In this document: positions 1 to 12,303 of the stretch, piece after piece
How positions within the stretch are numbered: the first letter of the stretch is position 1
How the letters are laid out: every line of letters begins with the position of its first letter
DNA from: Vanrija pseudolonga
Lineage: Eukaryota; Basidiomycota; Tremellomycetes; Trichosporonales; Trichosporonaceae
Direction of reading: 5' to 3'
Length of the DNA stretch: 64,000 nucleotides
NCBI RefSeq assembly: GCF_020906515.1
Contig: NC_085851.1
Location: 744,001-808,000, forward strand
Position numbers and translations under genes: made by a program
The notes under the pieces: model-generated
Database searches by the model: none
Seen by the model: only the letters and a program-made list of their open reading frames with translations
What the model was told of the DNA's origin: nothing

Positions 1-1230
1 CCGCTTCCTCTCTGTCCGGCGGCTTGCCGCGGCGCAGGAAGAGGAGGACGATGACGGCGTTGACGGGCTGTGTGCGGCCACTGCGCGCGTGCTGAGCTTT
101 GGCTGCGACGACGACGAGGATCGCGTGCGCCTCGGCGTTCGGAGGGGGTGGTATCCCCCGCTTGCTGCAGGCGCGGTGTAGGGCGCCGGGTGGTAGGCTG
201 TCCTCGGGGCGGTCGAGACGCACCGCACGCCAAGTACGCCGCGCACGCCGGGAGGACGCCACGGCGGCGGCGTGTTGCAGTTGCATTAGGTTTCAGTTCA
301 GTTTACTTGATTTCAGTTCAATACAGTAGTTCAATCACATCACATCAGGCTAGTCGGTCGCGGCCTGTCTGGCCGCAGCACATTGTATGCACTCGCTCAC
401 TCACTCTCCTTCGTTACATGGCCAGCCAAGACCCGTAGCCCGCCTCGGCAGGAGCAAGCTGCACCTTGGCAAGGCATACCTGAGCGGAACCAGCAAAATA
501 GCCGTGGCGCGATCCTGAGGCCTGAGGCGTCGGCGCGAGTGGTTTTTTTTTGGCCCGGGCGTGGGCGGGACTACTTGAACGCAGTCTCACGCACCACACA
601 CATGCATGCACGCACCGCATGCAGAAGAAGCATGTAAGCTTGAGAACCGTAGCTGTGTGGTGTGTGTCCAGTGCTCGTCGCCGTGTGCGAAGCCGTGCCA
701 CCGGGCCTGCCGCGGGCTCTCGGACGCGACGCGGCGGGCGCGGTGACTAGGTTAGGGATCTCGATCTGGCCCGCCTGGGCCGCAAATGTCTCGCTGCGTG
801 GCGTGGCCCGGGACACGACAGGGAGCAGTGAGGGAGCGGCTGCGGCGGGCAGACAGACAGGCAGGTATGCAGGGCGAAGTAGACGTAGAGTAGCATGCTA
901 CATGCTGCATGCGGTGTGGAACAGGGCAGGCAGGCGGGGTGGTGCATAGGGTGTGTCCTTGTGGGTGACTGCACACGCGTGGCATGGCGTCGACCGACGG
1001 GTCGATGCTGTTCTCGTCGTCGTCTGCACGCACCCCCAGTCACTCACTGACCCACCACAACATCTCTTGTCCGTCTTTCTGTTCTTCTCAGCGCTCTCTC
1101 TCTACTTCATCGCATCTGCACCGCTCCGGCTTTCGTCTCTCTCGTCGCCCGCACGCATCGACACTCGTTAAGATACCCAACCCCTCACATCGCTTCTTCT
1201 CCTCGCCCCACCCCTCAACCCCTCACCATA
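1..1230. other. Left-edge intergenic region and leader of the wall-protein gene
   Basis: No supportable gene is seen. The last 190 bases before 1231 are strongly C/T-rich and look like a promoter and 5' leader for the downstream gene. On the minus strand at about 1-78 there is a short open stretch with a hydrophobic run followed by basic residues. It could be the edge of a gene running off the left end, but it is too short to call. Confidence 0.4.
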
Positions 1231-2180
1231 ATGCTCCTCCGCACGCTCCTCCTCTCCGCCCTCGCGCTCGTCTCGCATGCCCAGGTCATCCCCTCCGAGC
1301 CCGACGGATCCACCGTCGTCCGCGCCGGCAACAACATCACCACCACCTGGGCCGCGGACAAGAGCGGCACGTGGACCAACCTCACCATCCAGCTCATGAC
1401 GGGCTCCAACCTCGCCATGGTGCCCCTCGAGACTGTCGCCTCTGGCCTCGATGGCGCCAAGACGACGAGCTTTAGCTTTGTCGCGCCCGCGGTGGATCCC
1501 TACTCCAAGATCTACTTCCTCCAGTTGTGAGTCGCGCGGCGCGGCGCGGGGCGAGGGCTCGCCCTTTGGCCCACAGCCTGCTGATCCGCTGCGTGTTGAC
1601 TGACACACACGCAGCACCAACGGCGGTAACCCCACCGGCGTGCAGTGGACCACGCGCTTCACCGTAAGTCGACTTGACATGTGGCATCGTGGCGAGCGCA
1701 GCAACGCTGCAGCACCATCACTGGCAGTGCAGCTGCGGCGCACCACCCACCCAGCACCGCCCGCCCCGCTCACACCCCCAGATCGCCGCTGCGGACGGCA
1801 CCACGGTCCCCCCTCCGCAGAACGAGACGATCGCCGACGGCTCCATCGTGGGCTGGGGCATCGGCTCCATCGTCGGCGGCGGCGTCGCGCCTCCTGCTCC
1901 CGGCGCGCCGTCGGGCGTGCTCGCCGCTTCCTCGGCGCCGCCCGCGTCGTCTGCCACCCCCTCGGCCGCCGTGACTTCCGACGCCGCCGCTCCCTCGCTC
2001 GCGCCGTCCGTCTCCGCTGCCCCCTCCGTCTCGGCCTCGGTCAGCCACGCCCCTGCCGTCTCGGCCTCGGCCGCCCCCTCGGCGAGCGCCGCGCCCAAGC
2101 CCAACGCCGCTGGTGCCCGCGCCGCGCCCGCCCTCGCGCTCGTCGCCCTTGCTGCCGCCGGCGCTGCGGTCCTCGCGTAA
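1231..2180 (+). CDS. GPI-anchored Ser/Ala-rich cell-wall protein, Kre9/Knh1-like
   Basis: Predicted secreted, GPI-anchored wall or membrane protein of 247 aa. Exons 1231-1526, 1615-1663 and 1782-2180 join in phase (introns GTGAGT...GCAG and GTAAGT...CCAG). The first 18 residues form a signal peptide ending around SHA. Residues 19-115 resemble the Ig-like Kre9/Knh1 N-terminal domain, with a typical start after the signal peptide (VIPSEPDGSTVVRAGNN) and several N-glycosylation sequons (NIT, NLT). Residues 150-225 are a low-complexity Ser/Ala/Pro stalk. The last 19 residues are hydrophobic, as in a GPI-attachment signal. Basidiomycetes have many such proteins; a structural or glucan-related wall role is inference. 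The ATG at 1231 follows a pyrimidine-rich leader and is the only start that gives a signal peptide. Confidence 0.85.
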
Positions 2181-3252
2181 AATACTTTTCGTCCATCCAT
2201 GTTGCCCTCTCCCATCGTCGTCCGCTTCCTAATGGCCTGTATATGCACTGCATGGTGAGCGATGCGTTTCTGCGCACGCACGCTCGCGCACCCGAACACT
2301 CGGCGGTGACTGCGGCGCAGGGGACGCCGTGTGGCGTGTTTCGCATTCACCGTGGCGCGTGGCGCAGAAGAAGAATTGACGGACACTGACGGTGGGCGAG
2401 GTGGGTGGGTGGGTGGGGGAGTGGGAGTGGGAGTGGGCTGTTAGACAGCGACGACGCTGCATACTTGGAGATATCTGCAGCAGTGTTGCTCGGCGACGCG
2501 GTGTGCTCATGGAAACAGCAGGGCGGACACGGTGAAGACATGCCGCGTGCCGCGTGTCTGACATCATGCTTGCCGACCCTCGCTTCGGCATGCCGCCCCG
2601 CCAGGCGTGGCACGACTTGCCGCCGGCGCCCGAGATAACCACCAGGAGGAGCCCTCTTTTTTACTCCGACGTCATGCACGCCGTACCGAGGCACGTTGCA
2701 CGTCGCCAAGCTGCAGCGCAGTGCAGTGGAAGCGGTGCCGCCTCGGCGCCGAGGTGCTGCTCGCAAGCGTGCGCGCCTCGGCCCATCGGCGCTGGAGGGT
2801 GCCGGGTTGCTGCTGCGCCGAGCGACGACGCGACAGACGGGCAAATCAGAGCATCCCCGAAGCACCCCCACTCTGCCTGGCCATGACGTACCGCCACGAG
2901 CGGGCCGTATAAAAGTCGGTCGTCGGAGCAGAGCCAGGCCGACAGCAGCCCCGCACCACCAATCCGCACGCCTCTATTCAGAACAAGCTCGCCATCCCTG
3001 CCGCCACGACTTGCCTGCTCCTGTCCTCTCTGCAGCGTCCATACCGCGCAACTCTCTCTTGGCGGCGTCTGATCCCTGCGCCCTGTCCGCCACGACCTCA
3101 TCCGCCTCTTGCTATTTGTATTCCGTACGTCGTGAGCGGAATGGAATGGTCCAGCTGACTGACGGCAGCAGCAGCAGCACGTTTGATATAAGCCTCGTTG
3201 CGCTCTCTTGCTCGCTCTCCCCCGTTCCCACCCCCACCCCACTCTGCTCGCC
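2181..3252. other. Intergenic region and promoter of the P450 fusion gene
   Basis: No coding sequence is convincing here. It holds the 3' flank of the wall-protein gene, a short G-rich stretch (GGGTGGGTGGGTGGG) near 2402-2416, and the upstream region of the P450 gene including a TATA box at 2908. Confidence 0.5.
2908..2914 (+). promoter_or_regulatory. TATA box (TATAAAA) upstream of the P450 fusion
   Basis: A perfect TATAAAA lies 339 bases before the ATG at 3253 and is followed by a C-rich, ATG-poor leader. This implies a 5' UTR of roughly 300 bases, or an unseen leader intron. TATA-type promoters are often inducible, which would suit a catabolic hydroxylase. Confidence 0.45.
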
Positions 3253-6200
3253 ATGAGCTCATCCACCACCACCACCACGCCCATCCCGCAGCCCAAGGAG
3301 ACCCTCCTGCTAGGCAACATCCTCGATGTGGACCGGCACGACTCGATCGGCTCCCTGCAGCGCCTCGCGGCGCTCTACGGCCCCATCTACCAGCTCAAGC
3401 TCAAGGACATGATCGTGTTTGTTTCCCGGCCCGACCTCGTGACCGAGCTGTGCGACGAGTCGCGCTTCGAAAAGTACATCTCCAACCCGCTCAAGGAGGT
3501 GCGCAACTTTGCAGGCGACGGCCTGTTCACGTCCTGGGGCGAGGAGCCCAACTGGACGCTCGCGCACCGCATCCTCGTGCCGGCCTTCTCGCCCGTCGCG
3601 ATCAAGAAGATGCAGGGGGTGAGTGGGACAGTGGGTGCATGGCGCTGACGCACAGATGATGATGGACATCATTACCCAGATGCTCATGAGCTGGGAGCAC
3701 CATGCCGGCCAGCCGTTCGAGGCCGCCGACTCGTACACGCGGTTGACGTTCGTGAGTAGCGCCGAAGACGTGCAGCAACTCGCCCGCTGACGCCGGCTCG
3801 TACAGGACACGATCGGCTGGTGCGCCTTCCGCTACCGCTTCAACTCGTTCCACGCGTCCGAGATGCACCCCTTCATCAACATCATGGTCAAGCTGCTCCT
3901 CGAGTCGCAGGAGCGCGCGCGCCGCCCGGGCCTCCTCAACACAATGTTCTACAACTCGGACGCGGCGTACCGCGAGAACATTGACGAGCTGTGGCGCCAG
4001 TGCGACGAGATTGTCGCCGAGCGCCGCAAGTTCCCCGATCCCGAGGCGCACGACTTGCTCAACAATATGATTCTGGACAAGGATCCCAAGACGGGCGAGC
4101 ACCTGAGCGACGAGAACATCCGCTACCAGATGGTCACCTTCCTCATCGCGGGCCACGAAACCACCTCGGGCATGCTCACCTTCGCCACCTACTACATGAT
4201 CAAGAACCCCGCGGTGCTCGTCAAGGCGCGCAAGGAGGCCGACGCCGTGATCGCCGAGGCCGGCGGCAACCTGCTCAAGATGAACCACGCCAAGCTGACG
4301 TACATCGAGGCGATCCTGAAGGAGGCGCTGCGTCTCCAGCCTCCCGCGCCGGCGTTCACCGTCACCCCGAAGAAGGAGGAGGGCGAGACCCTCGCCGGAG
4401 GCTACCACATCAACAAGGGCCAGTCGGCCGCTGTGCTCCTGCACGCGCTCCACCGCGACCCGGGAGCGTGGGGCGCCGACGCGGAGGAGTTCAACCCCGA
4501 GCGCTGGCTCGACGGGCGCGAGATCAAGCCTAACAGCTGGAAGCCGTTCGGCTCGGGCGCGCGCGCGTGCATCGGCCGTATCTTCGCGCTCCAGGAGGCG
4601 CAGCTCGCCCTCGCGCTCATCGTCGCGCGATTCGACCTCGAGATGGCCGACCCCGGCTACGACCTCGCGATCAAGCAGACGCTGACTATCAAGCCGGCCG
4701 GCTTCAAGATCGTCGCGCGTCCCAGGTTTAGGAACCAGTCGATCCTCTCTGAGCTCATGGCTGGCGGCGCTGCTGCGGGCCCCAAGGCCGACACGGAGGA
4801 GATCCCCACCACGGCGCAGACGGCCGGCACAGGCAAGGCGGGCAAGCTGTACGTCTTCTACGGGTCCAACTCTGGCTCGTGTGACGGCCTCGCGCACGAG
4901 ATCAAGGCGGAGGGCACGGCGCGCGGCTTCGACGTCGAGATCGGCGAGCTCGACTCCAAGGTCGGCAACGCCAAGCTGCCCACCGACGCGCCCGTCATCA
5001 TCGTGACGGCGTCGTACGAGGGCAAGCCGACCGACAACGCGCGCATGTTCGTCCAGAGCCTGTCGGGTCTGCAGGCCGGTGCGGCCACCGGCGTCAAGTA
5101 CATCGTCATGGGCGCGGGCCACCACGACTGGGCGTCAACGTTCCACAAGATCCCCAAGTACATTGACCAGAGGCTCACCGACCTCGGCGGCGAGCGCATC
5201 CTGCCGCTCCACACCGCCGACGCGGGCGGCGACATTGTCGGCGACTTTGAGCAGTTCAAGACCGACCTCTGGGCGCACTTCAAGTCGGACGCGCCGACCC
5301 TCGCCGCGGGCGAAGCCAACATCAAGGCCGCTGCGCCGGGCAAGGGCGCGGACGGCAAGCCCCTCCCGCTCATGAAGGTCCTCCCGCCGACTGCCAACCC
5401 CGCCAACGAGAGCGTGTCGGCCGGCCTCAGCGGCGTCGGCACCATCGTGTCCCAGGAGGTGCTGACCACCGCCACGCCCGAGTCGCCCGAGACAAACTCT
5501 ATCAAGGTCAAGATCCCCGAGGGCCAGACGTACCGCGCCGGCGACTACCTCGCCGTGCTGCCCAAGAACCCCGACCCGGCCGTCGAGCGCGCGCTCGCCC
5601 GCTTCGGCCTCACGCCGGACGACCAGGTCGTGCTCAACCTCGGCACGTCGTTCCTTCCTGCCAACACGCCGATCCGCGCTGGCGACCTGCTCTCGTCGTA
5701 CGTCGAGCTCGGCCAGCCCTTGACCAAACGCCTCATCGCCCCGCTGGCAGAGTACACGTCGAACGCGGTCGACAAGCAGAAGATTCTCGCCCTCGGCGAC
5801 GACTACTCGGCGAGCGTCATCGCCAAGCGACTCAGCCTCCTCGACGTGCTCGAGATCTACCCCTCGTGCGATGCGCCGTTCGAGTTCTTCCTGTCCCAGC
5901 TGCCCAAGATGAAGATCAGGCAGTACTCGATCTCGTCGACGCCGCTTCTCAACCCCGACGAGGTGAGCCTCACGTTCACGGTGCACACTGCGCCATCGGC
6001 CGCGGGGCACAAGGCGCTCGGCGTCGCGAGCAACTACCTCGCGTTCCTCAAGCCCGGCGACAAGGTGTTCTGCAGCGTCAAGGCGAGCTCCGAGTTCCAC
6101 CCGCCCAACGACCCCACCGTCCCGATCGTCATGTTCGCCGCGGGGTCTGGACTGGCCCCCTTCCGCGGCTTTATCGAGGAGCGCGCGCTGCAGCACGAGG

Positions 6201-6622
6201 CTGGGCGCAAGATCGGCAAGACGGTGCTCTTCTTTGGCACGCGCACGGCGCACGACATCCTGCACGCTGACGAGCTCGCCAAGTGGGTCCGCGAGGGTGT
6301 GCTCGACTTCCGTCCCGTCCTCTCGCGCGACGACGGCACCCCGCTCCCAGCAGCGTTTGACGGTACCAACGTCCACCTCGTCAAGGGGACAAAGTACGCC
6401 CAGGACCGCGTGTGGGAGGAGCGTGCAGAGCTCAAGGACTGGTTCATGGCCGGCGCAGAGTTCTACACCTGCGGCTCGGGCGCCCGTCTCGGGGCAAGCT
6501 TGAAGAAGACGCTCATTGACATTGTCAAGGACGTGGCGAGGTGCGACCACCTCAAGAGCGACCCCGAGGCACTCTATGAGAAGATTAGTCGGGACCGTTA
6601 CAGGACGGACGTGTTTTTGTAG
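3253..6622 (+). CDS. Self-sufficient cytochrome P450-reductase fusion (CYP505/P450foxy type fatty-acid hydroxylase)
   Basis: Predicted 1092-aa fusion of a heme P450 and an NADPH-P450 reductase; the family hydroxylates fatty acids near the omega end. Exons 3253-3618, 3656-3751 and 3806-6622 join in phase. Visible motifs, in order: I-helix AGHETT (about 269-274), K-helix ExxR in KEALRLQPP, heme loop FGSGARACIG with Cys409, FMN-binding start YVFYGSNSG (about 503), FAD motif RQYSIS (about 859), NADPH region FAAGSGLAPFRGF (about 931) and C-terminal RYRTDVFL. Length and spacing match P450 BM3 and P450foxy (about 1050-1070 aa). There is no N-terminal membrane anchor, so the enzyme should be soluble or peripheral. 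Upstream in-frame codons before 3253 contain no ATG. The physiological substrate is not shown by the sequence. Confidence 0.95.
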
Positions 6623-7472
6623 ATCTAGTGGATGATGCAACGAGTCGGTTAGAGCTGCGGTGAGCACGATGCCGCCGGCATAGTGAGCTTCGTGTGTAAG
6701 ACGACAGATCGCGCGACAGATCCAGAGTGCCTCGTTTCGAAGGTCGCGCTCGATCCGGCGGCACTGTCGCACAGAGCGGGCATGCCGCAGAGCGGGACGA
6801 GCCCCGCTCACTTACCGCCGGCAGCGCCGAGCCCTAGGCCGTCGGCTGCGCGGACACGCGCCCGCCTGCCCGCCCGCTCGGCCGGCGGCCCGAACGCACA
6901 CGAATCCGCAGCTGATGGGGAGTGTGTGGGGGCGGTAACATGCATTACCGGGTGTTGTTGGGCTTGTTGGGCGGTGTCGCAGTGAGTGTGAGATGTGGGG
7001 CGGCAGGCGTACGCCTCAGTCGGCGCAGGCAGTCGGTTGGGGCCGACTCGTGTCAGTGGCACGTTGTGCCTGGTGCCACCGGGCCGGGTCAGAGTTGCCC
7101 GACACGTTCCTCTGAGGCTGGCGCCCCTTGAACGTCCGCTACGGGGATATGCACGGTTGCCTTGCTGGGCGGAATTGCTGTGGTCATGTGGTCTGTTGGG
7201 CGGACTGGAGAGCCCGGCTGTGGTTGGCGTGTGTACTCCACTTGTGCTCGACCAGATAGATGCCCATAGTCGTGGCGGAGATCCCATGTCTTCGCGTCAG
7301 TGTCAGTGTGAATGGTGATCCACTCGTCTGCAGACCAGCGTGGAGAACATTGGAGTCACGCCTGCGTTACTTTGCTGCATACGATCAAACACCAACTACT
7401 CCTTGTCACTAATCCTTGTCAACTAACTTGATTCCGACACATCCTCTCGCACAACCGATCCACCCTCCGCCA
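6623..7472. other. Convergent intergenic region
   Basis: This lies between the 3' ends of the P450 fusion and the minus-strand sugar transporter. No gene, tRNA or repeat is recognised. It is long for a convergent gap (850 bases). Confidence 0.5.
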
Positions 7473-9383
7473 CTAGTGCGCCGCACCGGCCGTCATTGCC
7501 GCATACCCCTCCTCCTTCTCGATACCGCCCACCTCCTCAAAGTTGTAAAGCGGCTCGAGCTTGGCGTCCTTCTTGTGGAAGACGTAGCGCTTGATGAACC
7601 AGGGGAGCCACTCCTTGGCCTGGTACTTGGCGTGGCGGGACATGGGGACGCCGAACACGTAGTCGAGCTCCTCGAGGGTCAACTGCTTGGTTTCCGGGAG
7701 GAAGAAGAAGATCATGACGAATGCAACCATGTTGAGGCCGGCGTAGAAGCAGAACGCGCCCGTCGGGCCCATGGCGTGCTTCATGGGAGGCCAGGTCATG
7801 GCGAGGACCGAGGCCCAGAAGAGGCAGGTGGCGACGGCCCAGCCCATACCAACTTCACGGTGGGTGATGGGGAAGACTTCGGCCGAGTACGCGAACGGCA
7901 CGGGGCCCTCGCCGACCGAGTAGAACATGGCGAAGATGTAGATGAAGAGGGCGACGAGGCCAAGCTTGACCTTGGGCTCCTTGATCAGGAAGCAGAGGCC
8001 GGCAGCGAGCAGCGTCCACGCCATGTTGGGGAAGGTGGAGAGCAGCAGGTTGCGGCGACCAAAGGTGTCGATGGTGAAGATGGCGGGGATGGCGAAGAGG
8101 AAGTTGACCAGGCCGAAACCCCACGAGGCGAGCAGGCACTGCTTGGTGCCAAAGTTGGCCTCGGCGAACACGGACGACGAGTAGAAGGCGATGATGTTGA
8201 TGCCGCACATCTGCTGGGCGAGCATGACAACGAAGGAGGCGGCAGTGGCGCGGCGGACACGCGGGATGGTGAAGAGCTGCGTGAAGCGCGTGATGACGTT
8301 GGAGCTGCCGACGGCGTTGTACTCCTCCTCGAGCTGGCGGTGGACGTAGTACAGGTCGCGGGCGGCCTGGAGCGGCGAGTTGCGCAGGCGGAGGTACGAC
8401 TTGAAGGCCTGCTGGTACTTGTGCTTCTTGAGGAGCCAACGGGGCGACTCGGGGCAGAAGTAGACGCCGAGGAGGAGGGGCACAGCGGGGATGAAGGCAG
8501 AACCGAGCTGGAGACGCCAGGCAATCTTGCCGACGTTGTACACTGCAAGGTTTGCACTGAAGCCGAGGAGAATGCCTGGGGTGTGAGTGGTATTTCTTTA
8601 GGGGTACTCACCAAACGCCGTCCACAGCTGCCATGACATGACCAAACCGCCGCGGATGTTGGCGGGCACATTCTCAGCGTTGAAAATCGGCACCGTCGAC
8701 GCCTTGAGACCCATGCCGATGCCCATGAGGAGACGGCAGACAAACAGTTCCTGCCAGTTGCGAGTGAAAGCCGAGCCGATAGGGGTGAGGATGCAGAAGA
8801 TGGCCGAGACGAAGATTGTGCCGCGGCGGCCCAGCCAGTTGTTGACGGGGTCGTTGAGCCAGCAGCCGAGGAAGGCCGAGCCGATGTAGGGGCCAGCGTT
8901 GACGAGGCCGACGAGCCACGAGTTGCGGTCCGAGCCGGTCGCGCCTTCGGGGATGCCAAACTCGATAGGGAAGGACAGGTTGGCGCCGTTCGAGCCCGTC
9001 TGGTCCCAGCCCTGCACTGCTGCACCGACGGACGCGAGGATGACGGTCATGATGAGCGCCTTTGGCTGGCTCCACTTGTGCGTCGTCTCCCGGCGCAGCC
9101 AGTACTTGTCGTCCTCGTCGAGCTCGGGGTACGTCTCGAAGCCGTAGGGGTTCTGCCCGATGAGCGCCCCCTTCTTGAACAGGTCGACCTTGTCGGTGAA
9201 CCCCTTGTCGCGGCAGAACGACTCGACGTCCTCGAACAGGATATCCTTCGGGATGCCGAAGAGCGGGTTCTGGATCTTGGCAGACATGTTCATGTTGATG
9301 TTCTGCACCATCTCCGAGTCGCGGCGCGAGCGCGTGCGCGCCGCCTCGAGGTGCTTGGGGTCGGTCTTGTCGTCGTAGGACAT
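7473..9383 (-). CDS. MFS sugar transporter (sugar porter family)
   Basis: Plasma-membrane sugar/H+ symporter of 624 aa. Two exons, 9383-8612 and 8575-7473, are joined by a 36-nt intron. An unusually long hydrophilic N-terminus (about 120 aa) precedes the first membrane helix, which carries [15 protein letters not shown]. Sugar porter signatures include GRRG in the loop between helices 2 and 3, [10 protein letters not shown] after helix 6, [14 protein letters not shown] in helix 7, GRRNLLL, and [18 protein letters not shown] after helix 12. This subfamily is common in filamentous fungi and basidiomycetes; individual members transport hexoses, polyols or disaccharides, and the substrate cannot be read from sequence. 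A TATAAG lies about 55 bases upstream of the start on the minus strand. Confidence 0.92.
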
Positions 9384-11162
9384 TGCGGGTGTGTCGGTGG
9401 GGCAATGATGTGGCCCACGGGGCAGCCTGCTGCGCCTTATATGTGTCGCGAGTGACCCGCCACTGGCGTTTTGGAGACCCACTTGCCCCTCGCGCGACAG
9501 ATGATTGCGGCTCGTGCTCGTCCGACACCCCCAGCGCGAGGACAGAGTCGCTGCGTCTTGGCTTTCGTTTCGAAGCGATTCACACGAGCCGAAGGACCCC
9601 CGGGGGCCATATCCCGGCGGTACTCGACCCGCCTGACCGCGCCTCAGCCTGTTCCCTGGGGCATGAGGTCGTACGTGAGTACACGGGTAAACGGTGAGCA
9701 GTCGTGGTGGTAAGTCGGCTCGGCGGTCGCTCGGCGCGCCGACTATAGCACATGTGACAGAGGTACCGCGGCTGTACCCCCTTGCCAAGTGCACGGAGGC
9801 TGCCACCTAGCGGATATCATGCCGGTTGGAACACCGATCCCTGTGTGTGCGGGGGCCATGCCGGTGACCACAAGACGCAACAGTCGGAATGTGGACCTCC
9901 GGTATGCTCCAACCGTGCCTTTACCGGGGTCTCGTTGACCGGCAGCGGCCCCGCCCTATTGCTTGGCTGGCCTCCATTGCAGGGGTGCGTCGGCGCCAGG
10001 GTCCGCTTTGCTCGCCTATTCTGTACCCGCGGAAACGTGGGCCACCGGCCACCAACGCACCAACGGCCCTCGATAAGTTCAGGCCCTCGGATGATCACCT
10101 GCCGAGGGGGTCGCTTGGTCCCTTTCGCGACGGCGCGATCCGAGAAAAGTTGGGCCAGCACGTGCAACATCGTCGAGGATCCATGTTTGTTCAAGTGTTC
10201 ACAGATCCGAGTGGTGACGGCGACTGTGGTGGGGATGCGGAGGTCTGCGGACGGCGTGCGGAGCAGCCCCCACGAGCAGCGAGGGGCGAAGGGCGAGGCT
10301 CGGTGAGGCCTTTCTGCAGGCCGGGGGGTGGACGCTCTCCTCGAGCCGGCGGGGAAACCCTCGAGGGAGGTCCGGTCGAGCCGAGGGGATCTGCGTGTGA
10401 GTGAGCGCGGGGGGCCGGGGGTCCTGGAGAGTGATGGAGACGTGTGGAGATGTGTGGAGCGCCGTCTGGGGTGTCGTGGGCCATCAACAACGGCGAGGCA
10501 GTCGACATCAACGCAACGTCTAGCACAAGTTGGGCGACACTCCCCAGCGTCCTTGGGCTGTGTTTAAATCTCTTGTCCGGACGCCAGAGCACAAGCCCGT
10601 CCGGGCTGCTATCGGCCCTCCTCGGTCCGCGACCATCCTTGGAGGAGAACCAAACAAGCCGTTGCCGCCGGCACCCGGAATGTCGGTGTCTCTGCGGAAC
10701 AATTAGCCAGTCAGGTGCACCACGCACGGCCGAGTGCCCGTGCGTGCGCCTGGGCCGAGATATGACTGGGGCTTGAGGTGAGGGCCGGCCTACTGTAGTG
10801 GTGCGTCAGTGTCTCGTGCAGTGCGCTGCTCACTCGATGCACTACGGTCTCGGCGTCGGCGTCGGCGTCGGTGGCCTGTTGTTGTGTGAACGGCGCTGAG
10901 ATGGGCTGATGTTGTTGTGCGGGAGTCGAGTTGACGGTGTTTTGCGCACAGACCTCCTCACCCAACTGTTTATCTACTCGACCTTGGTCGCCGACAACTG
11001 TTGACTTTCTACTCATCATCATCATTGACAACGACAGCCACTCCTCCCTCCCTCCCTCACTCCCTCCCTCTTCTACTTCTCCGGTCCCAAGGCGGTGGCC
11101 AAGCAGCCGGTCGTCGCACCCTCTCCTTGCGCTCGCTCCCCCGCCACCCAGCTACCATCGCC
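9384..11162. other. Long divergent intergenic region
   Basis: About 1.8 kb between the divergent sugar transporter and the next plus-strand gene. It contains the transporter promoter (TATAAG on the minus strand at 9436-9441). Near 11040-11070 is a CTCC/CCCT-rich microsatellite that forms the leader of the downstream gene. No coding region is supported. Confidence 0.45.
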
Positions 11163-12212
11163 ATGGCAGCGCCGCAAGTCACACTGGGCTACACTGCCTT
11201 CCCTCACCTCTTTGACGACATATTCAACCTCACCGACCACGAGGGTCTCCTAGTCCTGCGCCGCACGTCGCATGAGCTCTGTGAACGCGTCGACGCCAAG
11301 CTCTTCAACCGTGTCGTTGTGAAGCGCGTGCTGGAGAAAGAGTACAGCCGCGAGCTTGATCCCCACTTCTTCGAACTTTACGATGGGGCGAGGAACCGCC
11401 TTCCGGTCCCCTCTCTCGAGGTGAGGAGCGGCGGTGGAATCGAGAAGCCCAAGTGGGGCCGCCGCATCAAGACAACGCGCCTCCGCGAAATGTTCAAGCA
11501 CGCCCGCGTCGTCGACTGCCCGATAACGTTCCCGTGCATCATCCTCCCTCTCCGCAAGCTCGAGTATGCGCGCGTGAATAGGGTTCACTCATCGGTGAAG
11601 TATGAGTACAGCCTGCCACCAGCCGACGGGGTCGTCCTTTCTTGCTCTCACATCCCGTATCGGGCCCCAATCCTTCACCCCCCGGGGAGAGAGTCGGCAA
11701 ACGGTACTAGCAAGCTCGTTATTAGCCTGTGCCAACCCTGGAAGAGCCTGTCGACCCTTTACGAGAGCTTTGACTGGCACTGGGAGGACATCACCAGCAT
11801 CATTGTTATCATGTCGCCCAGAATGGCCACCCAAGGGCCGTTCCAGCGACGGTGGTTCGTATGGCCCGAAGTCGCCCGCCACTTTCGAGCCTTCTTCAAG
11901 AGTTGGAAACCCACTGGTCACCGGTCGAGGATTGCGACCCTTGTGGGGCTGGAAGACGCCCTACAAGAAACGTTCAATCAGCTTGGCCACCTTGATTTCA
12001 ACCGTGCCGAAGACGCCCAGGCTCCAACCCTTCCCCTCCGCCTTCTCCTCGACCCTCACTCTTGGCCGCGCCGGACTCAGGGGCTTGTCGACGCACTCCG
12101 CCTACTCTCAAAGACCATCGAGCAGTCCAACATCAAGTGCGTTTCCCTCAAGGACTACAAGACCGGGTTGACTCCGCAAGAGGCAGGCAACGAGCTCGAC
12201 CCCCTCTTTTAA
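11163..12212 (+). CDS. Hypothetical protein, weakly F-box-like
   Basis: Single-exon reading frame of 349 aa starting at 11163 in a good context (GCCATGG). The N-terminus (residues 8-45, FPHLFDDIFNLTDHEGLLVLRRTSHELCERVDAKLFNRVVV) has the spacing of a degenerate F-box: a short helix, an LRR-type hydrophobic run, then a basic segment. The rest is a mixed alpha/beta protein with no recognised catalytic motif. Such intronless F-box-like proteins form expanded families in Trichosporonales and probably act as substrate adaptors or are decaying paralogues; this is inference. It lies between a sugar transporter and a PrpF gene with no obvious link to either. It is more likely real than not because the frame is long, starts after a pyrimidine-rich leader and has normal codon use. 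Confidence 0.65.
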   Translation: MAAPQVTLGYTAFPHLFDDIFNLTDHEGLLVLRRTSHELCERVDAKLFNRVVVKRVLEKEYSRELDPHFFELYDGARNRLPVPSLEVRSGGGIEKPKWGRRIKTTRLREMFKHARVVDCPITFPCIILPLRKLEYARVNRVHSSVKYEYSLPPADGVVLSCSHIPYRAPILHPPGRESANGTSKLVISLCQPWKSLSTLYESFDWHWEDITSIIVIMSPRMATQGPFQRRWFVWPEVARHFRAFFKSWKPTGHRSRIATLVGLEDALQETFNQLGHLDFNRAEDAQAPTLPLRLLLDPHSWPRRTQGLVDALRLLSKTIEQSNIKCVSLKDYKTGLTPQEAGNELDPLF

Positions 12213-12303
12213 CACCACCACGCCCTCGATCCCTCACCCGTCCGGCATTCCCTCAGCCTCTACCGCAGGGCTATCGTGACCTCCCATGAGCAGTATACAT
12301 TCT

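Noticed and set aside
1640-2389. A 249-codon frame overlapping the wall-protein gene
   Set aside because: Arg/Pro-rich shadow of the Ser/Ala-rich stalk in another frame.
3602-6811. Two long minus-strand frames (507 and 558 codons) opposite the P450 fusion
   Set aside because: Same artefact: they mirror the coding strand's codon bias and lack start context, motifs and introns.
7416-8636. A 406-codon plus-strand frame opposite the first sugar transporter
   Set aside because: Antisense shadow. The minus strand carries all sugar porter motifs in order.
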